This document shows, one piece after another, positions 10,317 through 23,125 of a stretch of 60,758 nt of DNA (position 1 is the first letter of the stretch; every line of letters starts with the position of its first letter). Source of the DNA: Terana coerulea (lineage: Eukaryota; Basidiomycota; Agaricomycetes; Polyporales; Phanerochaetaceae); NCBI GenBank assembly GCA_024811115.1, contig JAKOGH010000767.1:1-60758 (forward strand). The letters are read 5' to 3'. The translations under genes were made by a program, and so were the position numbers. Under the pieces are notes generated by a model. That model had not been told where the DNA came from and ran no database searches. It worked only from the letters and a program-made list of their open reading frames with translations.

Positions 10317-13205
10317 ATGTCTTCACATCTCTCCCTGTACGACCCGTTGGACATCATAGGCAATGGCTCCTTCGGTATTATCCGTAAGGTTAGACGGAAA
10401 GGTGACGGTCTGGTGAGCTGAGCCATATAGTGCGGGCCTCTGGTCAAGTATAACGAGACTATACTGCCTGCAGATATTTGCCAGGAAGGAGTTGAATTTT
10501 GAGCGCATGTCGGAGCGGGATAGGAAGCAGATTGTGTCTGAAGTGTACGTACCCGGACTTATAAAACCGTGGTGCAGGCGGCATGATGACAGTAAATGCA
10601 GAAACATTCTGAAGGACCTGCACCACGACAACATTGTTCGATATCACGACCGACATGTCGACCGAGAGGCGGGAATTCTGTACATTCTCATGGAGTATTG
10701 TGGAGGCGGGGACTTGTCCAGCATAATCAAGCAAGCCCAGCGGCATAGCCGGCCAATACCAGAAGACACAATATGGAACTACTTCATGCAGATACTACTC
10801 GCACTAAATCACTGTCATCATCCAAACGGACAGGGGCGACTCAGCAGTGGCGGAAGTGCAGACGAGAAGGAGAAGCGGCCGCAGATTCTTCACCGAGACT
10901 TGAAGCCGGACAATGGTGCGTTCTCGCTGATTATTCGGTACTCGCTTGTTGATAGCATAGTTGCATACATACAGTTTTTCTGGACGAAAACAACAATATC
11001 AAGCTTGGTGACTTTGGGCTATCGAAGGCCCTGGCTCAAGCTAGCTTTGCCCAGACTTACGTTGGAGTACGTCCCGTGTACTACACGTAACCGTTATCTA
11101 ACATTTTACATCCTTAAGACTCCCTATTATATGTCGCCAGAACTCATGCAAGAGAAAGCATACGATTCCAAGTCAGACATCTGGTCTCTTGGATGCTTGA
11201 TCTTCGAACTTTGCGCTCTGAAGCCGCCATTCCACGAAGCAAAAACACACGCTGAACTCAGTATACTTATTCGGTACGACAAGTGTATACTTCCTCTTGC
11301 CAGTACTCCGTAACACTCCACGTCGCAGCAACGGACGAATACCGCCCCTGCCCAAGGGCTACAGCCCAGCTCTGTCGAGCGTCATCAAAGCCATGCTAAA
11401 CCTCAACGTGAGTGCAAACCATGTCTCAACCTCTCTATATGCGCTAAATGTAGGTGCACAAAGCCGGCTATGCGACCGTCCGCGGCCCAATTATTACAGC
11501 ATGAACGATTGGACTTGGCCTTCAAAGTCTCTGAGACACAGAAGATGTGAGCGAGCGGTTGCAGTGGAATGTGGCCTGTTATTCAACGCTTTACAGGCTG
11601 AACGCTGTCAAATCGCACAAGGCGACCGTCATCGCAAGGGAACGTGAGGTGGCAGCGCGGGAGTCTGCACTCACGGAGAAGGAATCTCAGGTGACTGGTA
11701 TCCTCTCGCAAAGGGATAGTGAAATCGCATCTCTACGTGCCCTCCTTTCCACCGCCGAAGAGACCCATCAAACGAAAGTTCGTGAGGCCCTATTGAAGCG
11801 GGAAGAGGAGTTGCGGGCAATGGTCTTGAAGCAGGAAGCAGAAGTCGCTACGCGCATGGCTCGCCGCGAGGAGGAGATTATGGAGGCCGTCCGGCGGCGG
11901 GAGGACGATATCGCGAAGATGTGGGCTGACTGGGAGCATGAGACGCGAGAGAGCATGGTTCGGGCAGTCGAAGAGCGTATGGCGTGGGTGCAGTCGCAGA
12001 CGGACGAGATCGAGCACGAACGGCAGCGGCTGGAGAACTACAAGGTGGAGCTCGAGCGGCGATGCGAGCAGGCGGAACGCGAGCTTGCAGCGAGCAAAAC
12101 CCAGAGCAATGGTCAGGTACAGGGTAAGACGCCGCTGGAAAACGTCAAGAATCTCATACGGGCACCTATCTGGGACGAGCCGACGCCGCACGAGACCCCA
12201 TTGCGCACCTCAACGAAGCTGGCGAAACCTCCTGTGTTCGAGACGCCAATTCACAGATCTGCCGCCGCCCCGCGGGAGTTTTGCCCGCCGTCCGCGATGA
12301 AGGGCGTGGTGCTGACGGCGACTGGCGAGACGCTTGCGACACCGTCACCAGCCGAGTTTGCAAGACTGTTCGTGCAGACACCACGCGTCACACTCAACTT
12401 TGCGCAGATCTTCGACTTTGAGAGCGATGCGGACGACAGTGCGGACGAGGAGGGCTATGAGACGGACACGCGGGTACCAGTTTCTGCAACCGCGACGATA
12501 CGGGCGCGCAAGCGGGAGAGGGAGCCAGTGGTTACACCTGATCCGGAAGACGAAGATGAGGAGGATGTCGAGAGCACCCCGAAGCAGGCCGCGGTTGCGC
12601 CAGTGCGGCCGACAAGGTTGCGCAGGCCGTCAATAGTACGTGCGTCGTCGTCGAGGCCGCTGCTCGAGAAATCGGGAGGTTCGGGCTCGTCCTCGTCTTC
12701 ATCAGGGTCCGCATCCAAGGCATCAGGGACGTCGACAGCCTCGGCATCGTCGACTCAAGTAGCACGGGCGAAGTCAAGACCACGGCCGCCGTCTAACCAG
12801 TCGACTCAAGCGACCGGCTTTGTGCCTACACGGACTGAACCTGAGTATGACTTATCCGACGAGGAGAATCTACCAAGCCCCTTCCTCAAGAGGGTTGACC
12901 GAGAGCGCATATCGCGGACGACCTCGGCACCCGTGCAGGCCATTCAGCAGGAGTCCAGTGTACCATCGAGTAGAGGGCGTGCTCCGCGCAAGAGTGGCGG
13001 GAACACGCTGCGGGCGATGGCAGTCGTCAACGCAGCGAACGCAGCGGGCGGAGTGCTGGCCAGCAAGTCCGGCGGGACGCTCAGTGCCAGAGTACCCACA
13101 CGGACGACAAGTGCGTCGGCCGTGCCACATAGTGGGACGCGTTCCTCAATCGCGAAGGCGAAACTGGCGAGCGAAGAGGCGCGGAAGGCGCTGTTCCGTC
13201 CATGA
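10317..13205 (+). CDS. nimA: NIMA-family serine/threonine protein kinase
   Basis: A mitotic/cell-cycle kinase of the NIMA/Nek2/Kin3 family, about 800 residues over eight or so exons. The N-terminal catalytic domain shows the Gly loop IGNGSFGIIRKV, the Lys of FARKEL, DLHHDNIVRYHD, LYILMEYCGGGDLSSIIKQA, the catalytic loop HRDLKPDN, the magnesium site DFGLSKAL, and TPYYMSPELMQEKAYDSKSD. The NIMA-typical insertion before HRDLKP is present. The domain ends with PAMRPSAAQLLQHERL. A long Arg/Glu-rich coiled coil follows (about 11640-12110), then a disordered Ser/Pro/Asp-rich C-terminus with possible phosphosites, as in NIMA. Exon 1 is 10317-10412 and exon 2 begins at 10474. The start at 10317 gives the usual short leader before the Gly loop; an in-frame ATG at 10179 would add an Asn/Asp/Arg-rich extension. 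No frame breaks were seen. Confidence 0.93.
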
Positions 13206-13387
13206 CCATGACTGTCCCTCCTGCCACTACGCGCACCTTCTTATATGGTCGACCGTTCTTTCCTGTGTAGGATTTGGCATTTATTTTCTGTCATAATGTT
13301 TATGTTCCGCGGTCGTCATGCATGCATACAAAGAATCCCACCACACTCCTGCGACACCTACATACCCGCTGTACCTTGTACTTATAC

Positions 13388-13783
13388 CTAATTCACAGCA
13401 TTTGAGCTTGCAGACTTCTCGAAGCCTTGATGCCGGGCAGGAGTAAGTGCCGGGGAATTGATCCTACTGTCAACACCCACTTCGCTGACCGAAAGGTAGA
13501 TGTTCTTCTCCCCTCCCGCGACGTTCTTAACAACCGACAGCGTCTGGTCGACATGGGAGATGGTCAAGGACGCGGCGAGTGGGGTTCGGTGCGCCTCGGT
13601 CACAACGTTACGACCTCCTAAATTAGTCACGCCGCGCAAAATCGACAAAGCCGCTGTCTCAGCATGAGCACATATCTCGAAAATTTCATCGTTCATCACA
13701 ACACTCGACAGCGAGCACGGCGACGACGTCCAACCGCGGCAGCACGAAATAGGAGGTGCTGGTCGTGCCTCGGAGGCGGTCAA
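13388..13783 (-). CDS. Hypothetical protein, unrecognised
   Basis: An open frame of 131 codons with no motif that I can name. The portion around NDEIFEICAHAETAALSILR and SHVDQTLSVVKNVAGG looks protein-like (mixed amphipathic composition), so it may be an exon of a small gene. A second minus-strand frame at 13851-14069 (with DALWNVTNFQDLMLMNGLQK) could be an upstream exon of the same gene, but it overlaps the 5' part of the plus-strand zinc-ribbon gene and no convincing splice pair links them. It may be spurious. Confidence 0.3.
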   Translation of the reverse strand: MTASEARPAPPISCCRGWTSSPCSLSSVVMNDEIFEICAHAETAALSILRGVTNLGGRNVVTEAHRTPLAASLTISHVDQTLSVVKNVAGGEKNIYLSVSEVGVDSRINSPALTPARHQGFEKSASSNAVN

Positions 13784-13926
13784 CTCAACGCTCAGCTATA
13801 GGCCGCCGCGAAAATTCCCGTGCACTATCGCTCAGCGTACCGAGGAATTGTTATCTGCTGGTGAGCACTTTGTGATTCAAGGTGTAGGTCATTTTTCCGT
13901 GCTCAATCCCCTTCTGCAGACCGTTC

Positions 13927-16900
13927 ATGAGCATGAGGTCCTGGAAATTCGTAACATTCCAAAGCGCGTCTACGGCGCCGAGGGGTCTTTCACCGGAACC
14001 TGAGGAAGAAACTGTCGGTGCGAGCAACTCGCGCAGGTTGCCAGTCGCAGAAACCGATGTCAAGCACAATCACTTTGGCACGACGGATCGTGTATGCTCG
14101 ACGCCAGATTGCCAATGGACAATCGACCCGTCGCGCGACTCAGATATATGCGTTGTTTGCGAGGGAGAAGCGGCGGGCAGAGGGCGAGAAGCAGAAGCTG
14201 AAGAAGGTGCTCAGTATGCGGGGCACAGGCGGGGAAACAGTGAGTCCTCCGTTCACGCCTCAGTTCCGTACGCTCGCTTCGCCCGCCAACGCGTCAATCG
14301 GGCCCGTATCATATATGTCATACGCCCAATATTGCCGAGCCCTCGTGGCAACGACTTTGCGACGCGATGCGCAACCCGTCTTTTACACCGCGACTATGTA
14401 CAGGGCTGACCGCGACTTCAACCCCCAGCGGCCGACATGCGCCATCTGTGGGCGCAATGTTGTCCTTCCACCTGTCATCCGCCCAGCCCAGTTCATTATC
14501 TGCACGCTTTGCGAACGCAAGATGCTCCAGGCAAACACAGTGTCGCAATCTCGACCGGCCAACATTATTCAACCTGGGTCAAGTCAGCCCAGAAGTCGCC
14601 CTCATGATCAGCCTCACGGTCATCCGCCCTCTCGTACACAAAAGCTGTCCATTATCGTACCCGGTCAGAAGCAGAGACAACCTCTTACCATCCGCTTGCC
14701 AAAGCCCAAGTCATCCTCCGACTACAGGCACTCGTCTTCCATAAACACAGACACGAAGACGTTAGCCTCTGCTCCTGCGACGACACCGAATCTGCCATCT
14801 CAGCGCAAGGCGAGCAGTAGTACCACACCTTCGACGCCCATCTCGAGTCACGTAGGCGGTGTTACAGATCCCCGAGACTTACTTGCACGGTGGGCAAACA
14901 CGGAGAAGGCTATTGATCACTTTTCGCAAATGCGTCATTTTAACGAGAAGGGAGAATACCTCTATCCTCCGACGCTACCCTATGCAATGGCCGCGCAAAA
15001 TATTGTGGTGAGTGGTGTAGTGTATGACGGCTTCGCATAGCCCGTCACTGATCACATTTGTCCAGGCTGGTCAGGCTCCCTCCTACGTCAAGTCATCCCC
15101 TTCTCTAGCAACGCGCACTCGTCTGGCCCGCAAAGCGTTACTCCTCATCTCGTAAGACCGGGAACAAGCCTAGAAAGCCACGCGCCATCGTCGTCTTCGG
15201 CAACGCGAGTTATCCGTCCTATCTCGCTCAGCCAACCCGTATCGTCGCTTGCCACCACCGAGCCCGCTCAACCTCGACCCAAAATCACTTTGCGTCTACC
15301 AAGCAGGGCCTCTATCAGCAAGTCTTCCAACACCTCGCATGACGGTACGACGTCGCCTGGCAAACGGATGTGTAAATGCGACGGATGTAAGACCACGCTA
15401 GTTCGAGATCACCCGTGGATTTTCTGCACCAACTGCCTAAAAGACCCACAGGTGACGACGCCTTCGCCTGCTACAGTCCCTAAAATCGCAGGGCACGCAA
15501 GGCGCGCAAGTGAACCGAGCATCACTGCGATAGGGTTACCCAAGCTCAAGTTGGGTACAGTTCGCACTGCAAGCACCGGGAGGAGAGGCATCAGCGAGCC
15601 GCTGGAAACCCAGGCGTCCTCCTCTACATCTAAACTGCCTCCTATCAGGCTGCTGAATCCGAAGCTGAAACAGCAGGCTCACCCCGACAAAAGCGATGGT
15701 CGCGCAAAGGTCACGCGCGGTCCATTCACGCTTCCGACGCCGCCGCCTTCCTCACGGCAGAGTTCACCTACCGCCCAGCTGCCATACTCAAGCAGTCCAC
15801 CGTCCTCACCTGAACTGCCGCTTTCGTCCGCGTCATATGTTAAAGAACACGAACACATCTCTCTTTGGGATAGCGACCTCTCCGACCTCACACCACTAGA
15901 GTCATCCGACGAGGAAAGCGAGTCGGGCTCGGACGACGATCAGAAACTCAAAGCGCCCGAGCAGTCGGGGCTCGACCGGGACCATCACGCACAAGCCAGC
16001 ATCCGCGGACAGCCGCAGCGGACATTCGTGTGCGTGCGTGCGAAGTGTCACAACCTGCTCATGCCGTGGTCGAAGTGGAAGATGTGCGAGGGATGCCGCA
16101 CGAAGTTCAAGGAACACCCGATGGAGCAACAGCGTCAAGATGGTTATCCAAATTCCGCTCGAGTGAACGACGAGGTGCGGGTAGAGGATCGGGCGGGTGA
16201 GTTCTTGTACCGTGGACCAAAACGAGCTTACGATGCTAATCATTGACGTTACAGACGGACGAAAGTGTGCTCTGCGGACCTGTAAGAACACATTGCCCGC
16301 GTCGTACCGCTGGAAACTGTGCGACCGCTGTCGCACGCGGGCGCGCCGCCAGTCGCGGAAGCGCAAGTATGGCGAACTCGGACCTGCGACCGACGAGGAC
16401 GGCGACAATTCTGAGCTCGCCTCGCGCCGACGCGGACACTCGAAGGTGCACTTCAAGAAGCTGAAGCTGACATTCAAGGGCTCTCATGTCGCGAGTGTCG
16501 AACCTCATGCGCAACCCCGACCCAGAAAGGCGACGCTATCCATGGTATGTGCTTCTGTCCTATTTCTGACGACATGACACTGACCATCATGCGTAGATTA
16601 TACAAGATAACGCTATACGATACCCATTGTACCAGACACTACCCTTGCTCCTTGACGTCCTCCGTGCACGGCTGTTCAGTTTCCTGAGCGCGACGACGCA
16701 CTACCTCCGGTTCCAGCTCATTCGTGACGGTTTACGCGCGCTTGAAACTGCCAAGCCCACCATATTTGCGTTCGAGGGCGAGTTCAGCGTCATTGCGGAC
16801 CCCGCGGGCGGCGAAGTTGGGAGGCGGATTGGCGAAGTCCAGGCCGAAATTGGCAAAGCCCTCGCCATTGATTTTGTGTGAGTATTTGAAGTTTATATCC

Positions 16901-17450
16901 GGGCAATGCGATAGAGGTGCTAAGAATTGTCCATTGCAGGCCAAACGGATTTCAGGTCGAACCAAACGGGACGATCCTCGGACACTATGCTTGCATACAC
17001 GAGGTTCTTGTGCCGGTCCCTCCTCCAGTTTCTTCCACGGAGCTGGTGACTGAGGGGTTCCCTGCGACCAACAGTTCGACCTCCAACGCTGCCATCGAAG
17101 ACACAAAGACCAAGATTAAGGTGGAGGCTGTAGAGGAGGTGACTGTCAATCACGTCGCCCAAGCTGTTGAGGGAGTCGCAGGTGCCGGAGATGCGAAGGT
17201 GACAGGATGGCAGGAGAAGCAGGCGGTGGCGGAACACAGTGTGGTTATGCGAACGGACACGGAGGACAGCAGGATGCGGCGCCCCCGTCGGCTACGCCAG
17301 CTGCGTCTGTCTCGCCCGCGGGACCTGAGATGTTTGACATCATGGCAAAACGGATGGCGGGTGAGCTGTGCGTCTCGGTTCTGTGGGACCGGTCGCACCG
17401 TTACTTTCCCTGGTTTGCGGACAATTGTACAGTTCAGGCTCGTCGGATGA
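13927..17450 (+). CDS. Protein with five zinc-ribbon-like Cys repeats
   Basis: I do not recognise a named family. The model is a long low-complexity protein with five short modules of two Cys pairs: CSTPDC...CVVC (about 14091-14162), CAIC...CTLC (about 14438-14512), CKCDGC...CTNC (15371-15436), CVRAKC...CEGC (16029-16097) and CALRTC...CDRC (16270-16331). The last four have a 14-20 residue spacer, three of them with an aromatic residue just before the second pair. Basic residues follow several modules (REKRR, RTRARRQSRKRK), suggesting nucleic-acid binding. The linkers are Ser/Pro/Thr-rich. Introns at 15015-15065, about 16199-16254 and near 16543 are supported. After the modules come a helical segment (LPLLLDVLRARLFSFLSATT), NGFQVEPNGTILGHYA and a short C-terminus ending near 17450. 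Module 1 is in a different frame from the rest because of one extra G at 14163-14165. The 3' end also needs two frame changes, so the C-terminus is uncertain. Confidence 0.6.
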
Positions 17451-17569
17451 CGCTGTGCCTTCCCGCGATTATTCGTTCGGACGCTGCTTACATTTATTCG
17501 TATTTACATGCTGTTGTAAATGGCGTCTTGATATACGTACACATGCGGCTTGTAACTACCTGCCGCTAG

Positions 17570-18045
17570 CGACAAATGACTTTTTTTACACAATGCGTTG
17601 GAAGCCGAGCTCAAAGGTGGCAATGCAGAGAGCATGAAGCGCACGCAGACAGCAGTAGGGCGCATCGTACAGCTCGACTACATCATCGTCTTGCCACTGC
17701 CAAGTACGTCAAAAGGTTATCCGCACGTCCAGTAGAGCAAATCGGGGGCAAAGATCATCCTTCGACAAAGACGAGGTTGGTACTTATAATGTCAGTGTCT
17801 TTTTTGACAATTGACCAGGTCTTGCTGCCGTTCGGGGCGAACAATGCAAGCTGGATCTACCAGGCGTCATCGATGCCCTCGCTCTTCACCAAGCTAACAA
17901 TAACACGGAATCAAGTTTTATTACCAGGGTCAATGTATACGTAAGTCAATCAGGTGTATAACTGGCCCAAGAGCAGCGGTGCCCACATTTACAGTCACAG
18001 AAAAGGCGTGAAAATATCCAACGACACTGACACACTCGCGTGGCC
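17570..18045. other. Intergenic, no gene recognised
   Basis: Convergent spacer before RAD7. The open frame 17576-17944 (+) has no motif and no clear start context. Confidence 0.35.
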
Positions 18046-20211
18046 TTAGTGACTCTGAGTCTCAATGCCCAAGATAGCGACGTTCCTCTGCGATAGTTTC
18101 GTCAGCCGATGCGAGACTTCACAATACCGTATGACGTACCTTGCGCGGGCAATTCTGTGTTACCCTCTGGCATCCCCACACCTTCACCTCCTCGATGCCC
18201 CACGCAATGTTCGAGCACGGCCTTGATCGTCCAGTCGTTCGCCTCCCTGCACCAGCCGATATCGAGCTTCCGCAGCCGCGGTGCCATCTCCCCGATGCTC
18301 TTCAGCGCGTCCTCCGGCGTCGCCTTCCAGCCGTTGATGTTGAGGCGTTCGAGGGCGCTGCCCGAGTGCTTGAGGAGCGCGGTCAGCGCGAGGCCGCTCA
18401 GCTCGTCGCACCGCGACATATCGATGGCGGTGAGCGGCGGGTTGGGGGTGTCCACGGCGGACTCCCACGTGTCGAAGAATTCCGCCACGCCTGCGTCGGT
18501 CAGGTCGGGTAGGTCGTCGAGGACCATAGAATTTAGATGAGTGACGTGAGGTTTGAGGCCCTGGAACAGGAAGGCGTCGCTGATCTGCATGTTATGTGAC
18601 ACATCAAGGTGCGTGAGTGTGCTCCCGACAGCGGCCACGAGTTCGGTGAGTGCTTGGTCGGACAATGCTTCCGGGTCCCCTGGATAGGAGATGTCCAGAT
18701 ATGTCAGGTTGCCGCCCAGCTTCTTGATGTGCTCCAAGAATTCGTCAGACATCTTGCCGATTTCCTTGAGGCGCAGCTCGGAGAGATCTTTACAGCTCTC
18801 GACCAAAGATTCCATGCAAGCCAAGTCGAATCGAGGGCTCTGAGTGATCAGGAAGCCTTTGAGATATGGATGCGTTTTGAAAAACGTCTGCCAGGTCGAG
18901 GCATATACCAGAAACGGTCCGAGAAGCTCAAGCCGGGTAAGCCGAGGCAAACTGTCGGACCATGCGTGTATGACAGAGTTGTCCATCCTTCCGCAAAAGT
19001 CGAGCCGAAGGGTCGTCAAGTTGGGGTTGAGCGAGGCCAGAGTGCAAAGGGCGGGTGGCACGAGATCTAGAATGTACTGCTGAGCAAACGTCGTAGGGCG
19101 AGTGAAAACGCAGGAAACACACTGGTAGCATCGTAGAGGGTCAAGTTCGCATTCTTGATGTCATAGAACAGATTAGCATTTTGCGGTGTTCTGGGCGTCG
19201 CTCAGTAAAACAAGAAACAGTGGAATAAGTTGGATACTAACAAGCTTCTGTCCTTTGCTATGGCCTTCGCGATGTTATCCAAGTTCATGCCTCCGATGTC
19301 CCCCAAGGCCTCGACGTCGTCAATGTGGCGACTGACGATCTGGATGTATGGACTCTTAGGGGTGTTGATGGATGGGGCAGGATATACGCACCTGTACACA
19401 CATCGAAGCGAGACTAGGAAGGCGTCGCTCCTCGAAGTGAGTGACGGTGCGTTTCTCAGTTGCAGGTTTGCGCTTCCGCGGCGCGGCGGGCTTCTTGAAC
19501 GGGTCGACCCCAGAGGCCTTCAGACACGGGTGGCATAGGAAGCCGGGCTTGTCTTGCGAGGGTCGAGTATATTGAGTCTACAGCAGCAGTTGATGACATC
19601 CACGAACAACGACCTGTAACTTGAATACGCACGACAGAGAACTGGTTACCGCATTTTGCACACTCTATCAAGCTTCCGTTTGGCGGCTTCGTCTCGTCCT
19701 TCCACATTTTCGACAGCGCGGTGTATGCGTCCTCATCTTCATCTGAGTAGTCTTCATCGTCGCCCTTCTTGCCTTTCTTAGCTTTGGCCTTTGCCTTCGC
19801 CTGGGCTTTCAGCTTCGCCTCTGCGGCTTTCGTGAGCTTCCTCTTCTTCGGTGCCGGGTTCTCGTCTTCATCGAGATTGTCTGAGTTGTATTCGCGTTCG
19901 CCCTAGGAGAAAACATCAGTTGTCGTAAAGAAAACAAGGGATTGGCCACATACGTTCTCTTCCGCTCCGTCTTGTTGCTGTTGCTCCTCACCAGCAGCCT
20001 GAGCCTGGCCCGCATTGCTAGGCCCTGCAACTGGCTGCGGTACTTCCCTGGTTCTGGCGCGCCGTGCGATAGTTGTTGGTGTAATTCCTGACTCCTGAGG
20101 AGGAAACTGTCAGAGGATTTTGCTTTCTTGGGAACGGCTCGGGCAACTTGCCTTCAAAAACTCTGTGAGAGCAGACGCAGGACCTCTAACAGCATTGTTC
20201 CTCCGGCTCAT
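18046..20211 (-). CDS. rad7: RAD7-like nucleotide-excision-repair LRR protein
   Basis: Likely subunit of the RAD7-RAD16 complex for global-genome nucleotide excision repair, nuclear, about 600 residues. The N-terminus (MSRRNNAVRGPASALTEFLK, exon 20152-20211) is the family's conserved start. A Gln/Asp/Glu/Lys-rich linker follows, then a C-x2-C pair (ECAKCGNQFSV), a second pair (FLCHPCLKASG) and RKRKPATEKRTVTHFEERRL. After DDVEALGDIGGMNLDNIAKA come leucine-rich repeats (NPNLTTLRLDFCGRMDNSVI, LGGNLTYLDISYPGDPEALS, STLTHLDVSHNMQISDAFLF, LTAIDMSRCDELSGLALTAL, RLRKLDIGWCREANDWTI). The first intron uses a GC donor (GCAAGT). One extra base in the run at 18198-18201 shifts the frame just before the conserved end: the downstream frame reads EEVKVWGCQRVTQNCPRK, then a clean intron and ILGIETQSH to the stop at 18046. 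This is a sequence error or a C-terminal truncation. Confidence 0.88.
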
Positions 20212-21031
20212 GTTCGATGCAAAGATTTGGGACAGAATGTAAGCACAGAGCGTTGTGTGTGTGAAGGTCGTCGTCGTCCGGGACCAACAAAAGTGCGACG
20301 CGACTCGCACTCGCGTCTAATTAACAATTGATTGGCGCTCATTTTGAGTTTGGGGCGTCGGGCAAAAGGCCGCCTGGCCGCGGAGGAGCAACTTGTCCTC
20401 GGTGAGCTTCCTCTTCGTCGTTTTCGAAACATCCAGTCTTACTCCTGCTATGCGCATCGTTTTTCAACATAAATTCATGGCTTACTCTGCTCACTTTAAA
20501 TGAAAAGTGAAATGAGGTCTCAAAATCTGATTCCAAAGCCTCCCGCTGCGGGAGGCTGCTGGCACCCGTCTGCTGACTCTATTTGCTACCCTCCCTCTTC
20601 TAACATCAATCCCTATTGAAACGAGGGCATTGGGCGCTGCAAGAAACGGCGCTAGAGGACTTGCGTACATTTTCGGTCGGGTTGCAAGGTGTCCAGTAGT
20701 CTGATGCAATACACCGATTGGCAGGGTCCCAGGATCAGTCCCGCCCGACTGAGGAAGCACGTCAGTAATGCCAAGCCTGGCTCGCGCGATATAATCTATT
20801 GCACTGTGCCGGAGCGCTGAAGACCATGCGCAGCTCTCCAATCCGATGGATTCTGCCCTCGGAGAAGGGTATAAGATGCGGCCCGCGCGGTCAAAGCGTC
20901 AAGCCATGAGTATAAAGTCGTAGAGACCGACACCAAATGCTGCGGTGTGCTCACCTATCTGCAACCCCTTCTTCTCTGGTCTCATCTCCACCATCAGGAT
21001 AGCTACCACTGCAAAGCAAGGCTCGTCGTCT
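20212..21031. other. Divergent promoter region of RAD7 and P450
   Basis: No gene recognised. A TATAAAG at 20911-20917 lies 121 bp upstream of the P450 ATG and is a plausible core promoter. The AT-poor stretch upstream of RAD7 shows no TATA box. Confidence 0.45.
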
Positions 21032-23125
21032 ATGATGCCCAACTTACTGACGATTCTCGATGTCGCTCTGGCGGTCGTCGGCATTGTCCTTGTGAAGGCC
21101 TTTATCACGCGAGACAGAAACCGTGCACCTGTACCACCAGGCCCAAAAGGCCTTCCGGTTATTGGTAATGTGCTCGACATGCCATCATCGCATGAGTGGT
21201 ACCAAATTCACTGAATGGGCTGAGCGATACGGTACGCCTACGGACGGGTTTCAGTTGGTTGCATGTTTACCTCACATGAGCGCAGGGGACATCATTCACC
21301 TCAGCCTCATTGGCCAATCCATGGTTATTCTCAACTCCGCACAGCACGCTATAGCTCTCCTTGACAAACGCAGCTCTATCTACTCCGACCGTCCCGTTCT
21401 AACGATGGGTGGAGAACTTGTAGGGTGGAAGTATACACTTGCGCTGACACCGTATGGCGAACGCTTCCGCGAATATCGACGATTTTTTCACCGTATCATT
21501 GGAGGACGCACTCAAATGGAGAAACACCTCGATCTGGAAGAGTACGAAACAAAGCGCTTCTTGATGAGGGTCCTGAAGGACCCAAAGGACGTGGCGAGTC
21601 ACATACGGAAGTTAGCATTCCGTGATGTTTCAATCACCCGTTGGCACTGAAGGGATTTCTTCAGAACAGCTGGGGCGATCATCCTCAAGATTTCTCACGG
21701 CTACGAGGTCCAGGAAGGCGAAGACCCCATGGTGAACCTTGTTGACATTGCGATCGAGCACTTTTCTCTGTCGACTGCCCCTGGCGCTTTTCTGGTGGAC
21801 GTCTTCCCGATCTTGCAATACGTGCCAGCCTGGTTTCCGGGTGCAGGATTTCAGAAAAAGGGGCGGGAATGGAAGCGCGCCATAGAACAAATGGCGGACG
21901 TTCCGTATGAATTCGTCAAGAAGAACATGGTCAGTGGCACTCTGGTGGCCTTCAAACTGGCATGCATAAACTAGAGTACTGAATGTCCTTTAGAGGGACA
22001 ATACGAATATACCGAACTACACTTCGGAGTTGTTACAGAATGAAGATATGGACCGGAGCAAGGAGTTCAATATAAAATGGTCTGCTGCGTCTTTGTACTC
22101 GGGTAAGTATTGTCTTCGCCTTCTCGAACCCGATACTTACGCTCGCTGCTTCAGGTGGAGCAGATACGGTCTGCCGCCTTTAATTCTCTCATCTCATTGA
22201 CAGCATTGAGCCGTAACCTTGCAGACTGTCTCGGCCATCTACTCGTTCTTCCTTGCCATGACGCTCTTCCCGCACGCGCAGAAGCGCGCACAAGAAGAAA
22301 TTGACTCTGTCATTGGGAATGACCGCCTACCCTCGTTTGAAGACCGCCCAAACTTGCCCTACGTCGAGGCACTAATAAAAGAGGTGTTCAGATGGAACCC
22401 TGTAGTTCCGCTTGGTCAGTACCTATATATTTTCGCAACGTCATGGCTGACACAGTCGCTTTTGCAGGCGTTCCGCACCGATTGCTGGAAGATGACGTCT
22501 ATGAAGGGTACTGGATTCCCAAAGGATCTATCGTCATTGCGAATATTTGGTTGGTCCCTCGTCTATGCATCACCGCCGAGTGCAGCTCATTGCATGCTTA
22601 GGAAAATGCTGCACGAACCTAATGTCTACCCCGAACCGTTCGAGTTCAACCCGAGTCGGTTCATGCCTGCTGATGGGGAGCGGCGGCTCCAGACCCACGT
22701 CAGTACTGCTTCGGTTTCGGACGAAGGTTCGTCTCCATACACAGTTGGCTGCACTCTTCTTGCTCACGTGCCACGGTCGTACTTGTGCAGGATATGTCCT
22801 GGTGAGTTCTGTGAAACATCTCTAGTATGTAACATGGGCTGATGTACTGCCCTCAGGACTGCATCTGGCCGATTCTTCGGTGTTTATTTCGTGTGCTATG
22901 GCGCTGGCTGTCTTCGACATAGCAAAGACCGTGGAGAATGGGGAAGTGGTCGAGCCCGAGGTCGTATATACAAGCGGTACCATTAGGTATGTTGCATGCC
23001 GATCTTGATATCTACTGTTGCTCATTCCCTACGTTACCAGCCATCCGAAACCGTTCAAGTGCAGTATCAAGCCGCGTTCTGTCAAAGCGGAGAGGTTGAT
23101 ATTGTCTGTCGACGCTCGTTCGTAA
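21032..23125 (+). CDS. Cytochrome P450 monooxygenase, two frame breaks
   Basis: A microsomal haem-thiolate monooxygenase of about 510 residues and about ten exons, of the type expanded in wood-decay basidiomycetes (ordA/CYP64-like in general appearance; subfamily not assignable by eye). An N-terminal signal anchor (MMPNLLTILDVALAVVGIVL) precedes the Pro-rich hinge PVPPGPKGLPVIGNVLDMP. Diagnostic motifs are GGADTT (I-helix oxygen site), KEVFRWNPVVPLG (ExxR), FEFNPSRFMPADG, the haem loop FGFGRRICPG (split over two introns) and a C-terminus with FISCAMALAVFDIAK. Two single-base shifts occur outside any possible intron. One is an extra base in CCAAA at 21202-21206, between HEWYQ and FTEWAERYGD. 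The other is a missing base near 22678-22684, between FMPADGE and DPRQYCFG. Either the gene is a young pseudogene or the assembly is wrong here; the intact conserved blocks on both sides favour error. Confidence 0.85.

Noticed and set aside
13851..14069. Separate minus-strand gene overlapping the zinc-ribbon gene
   Set aside because: The composition is protein-like but there are no splice partners or motifs, and the plus strand carries a Cys module matching four others.
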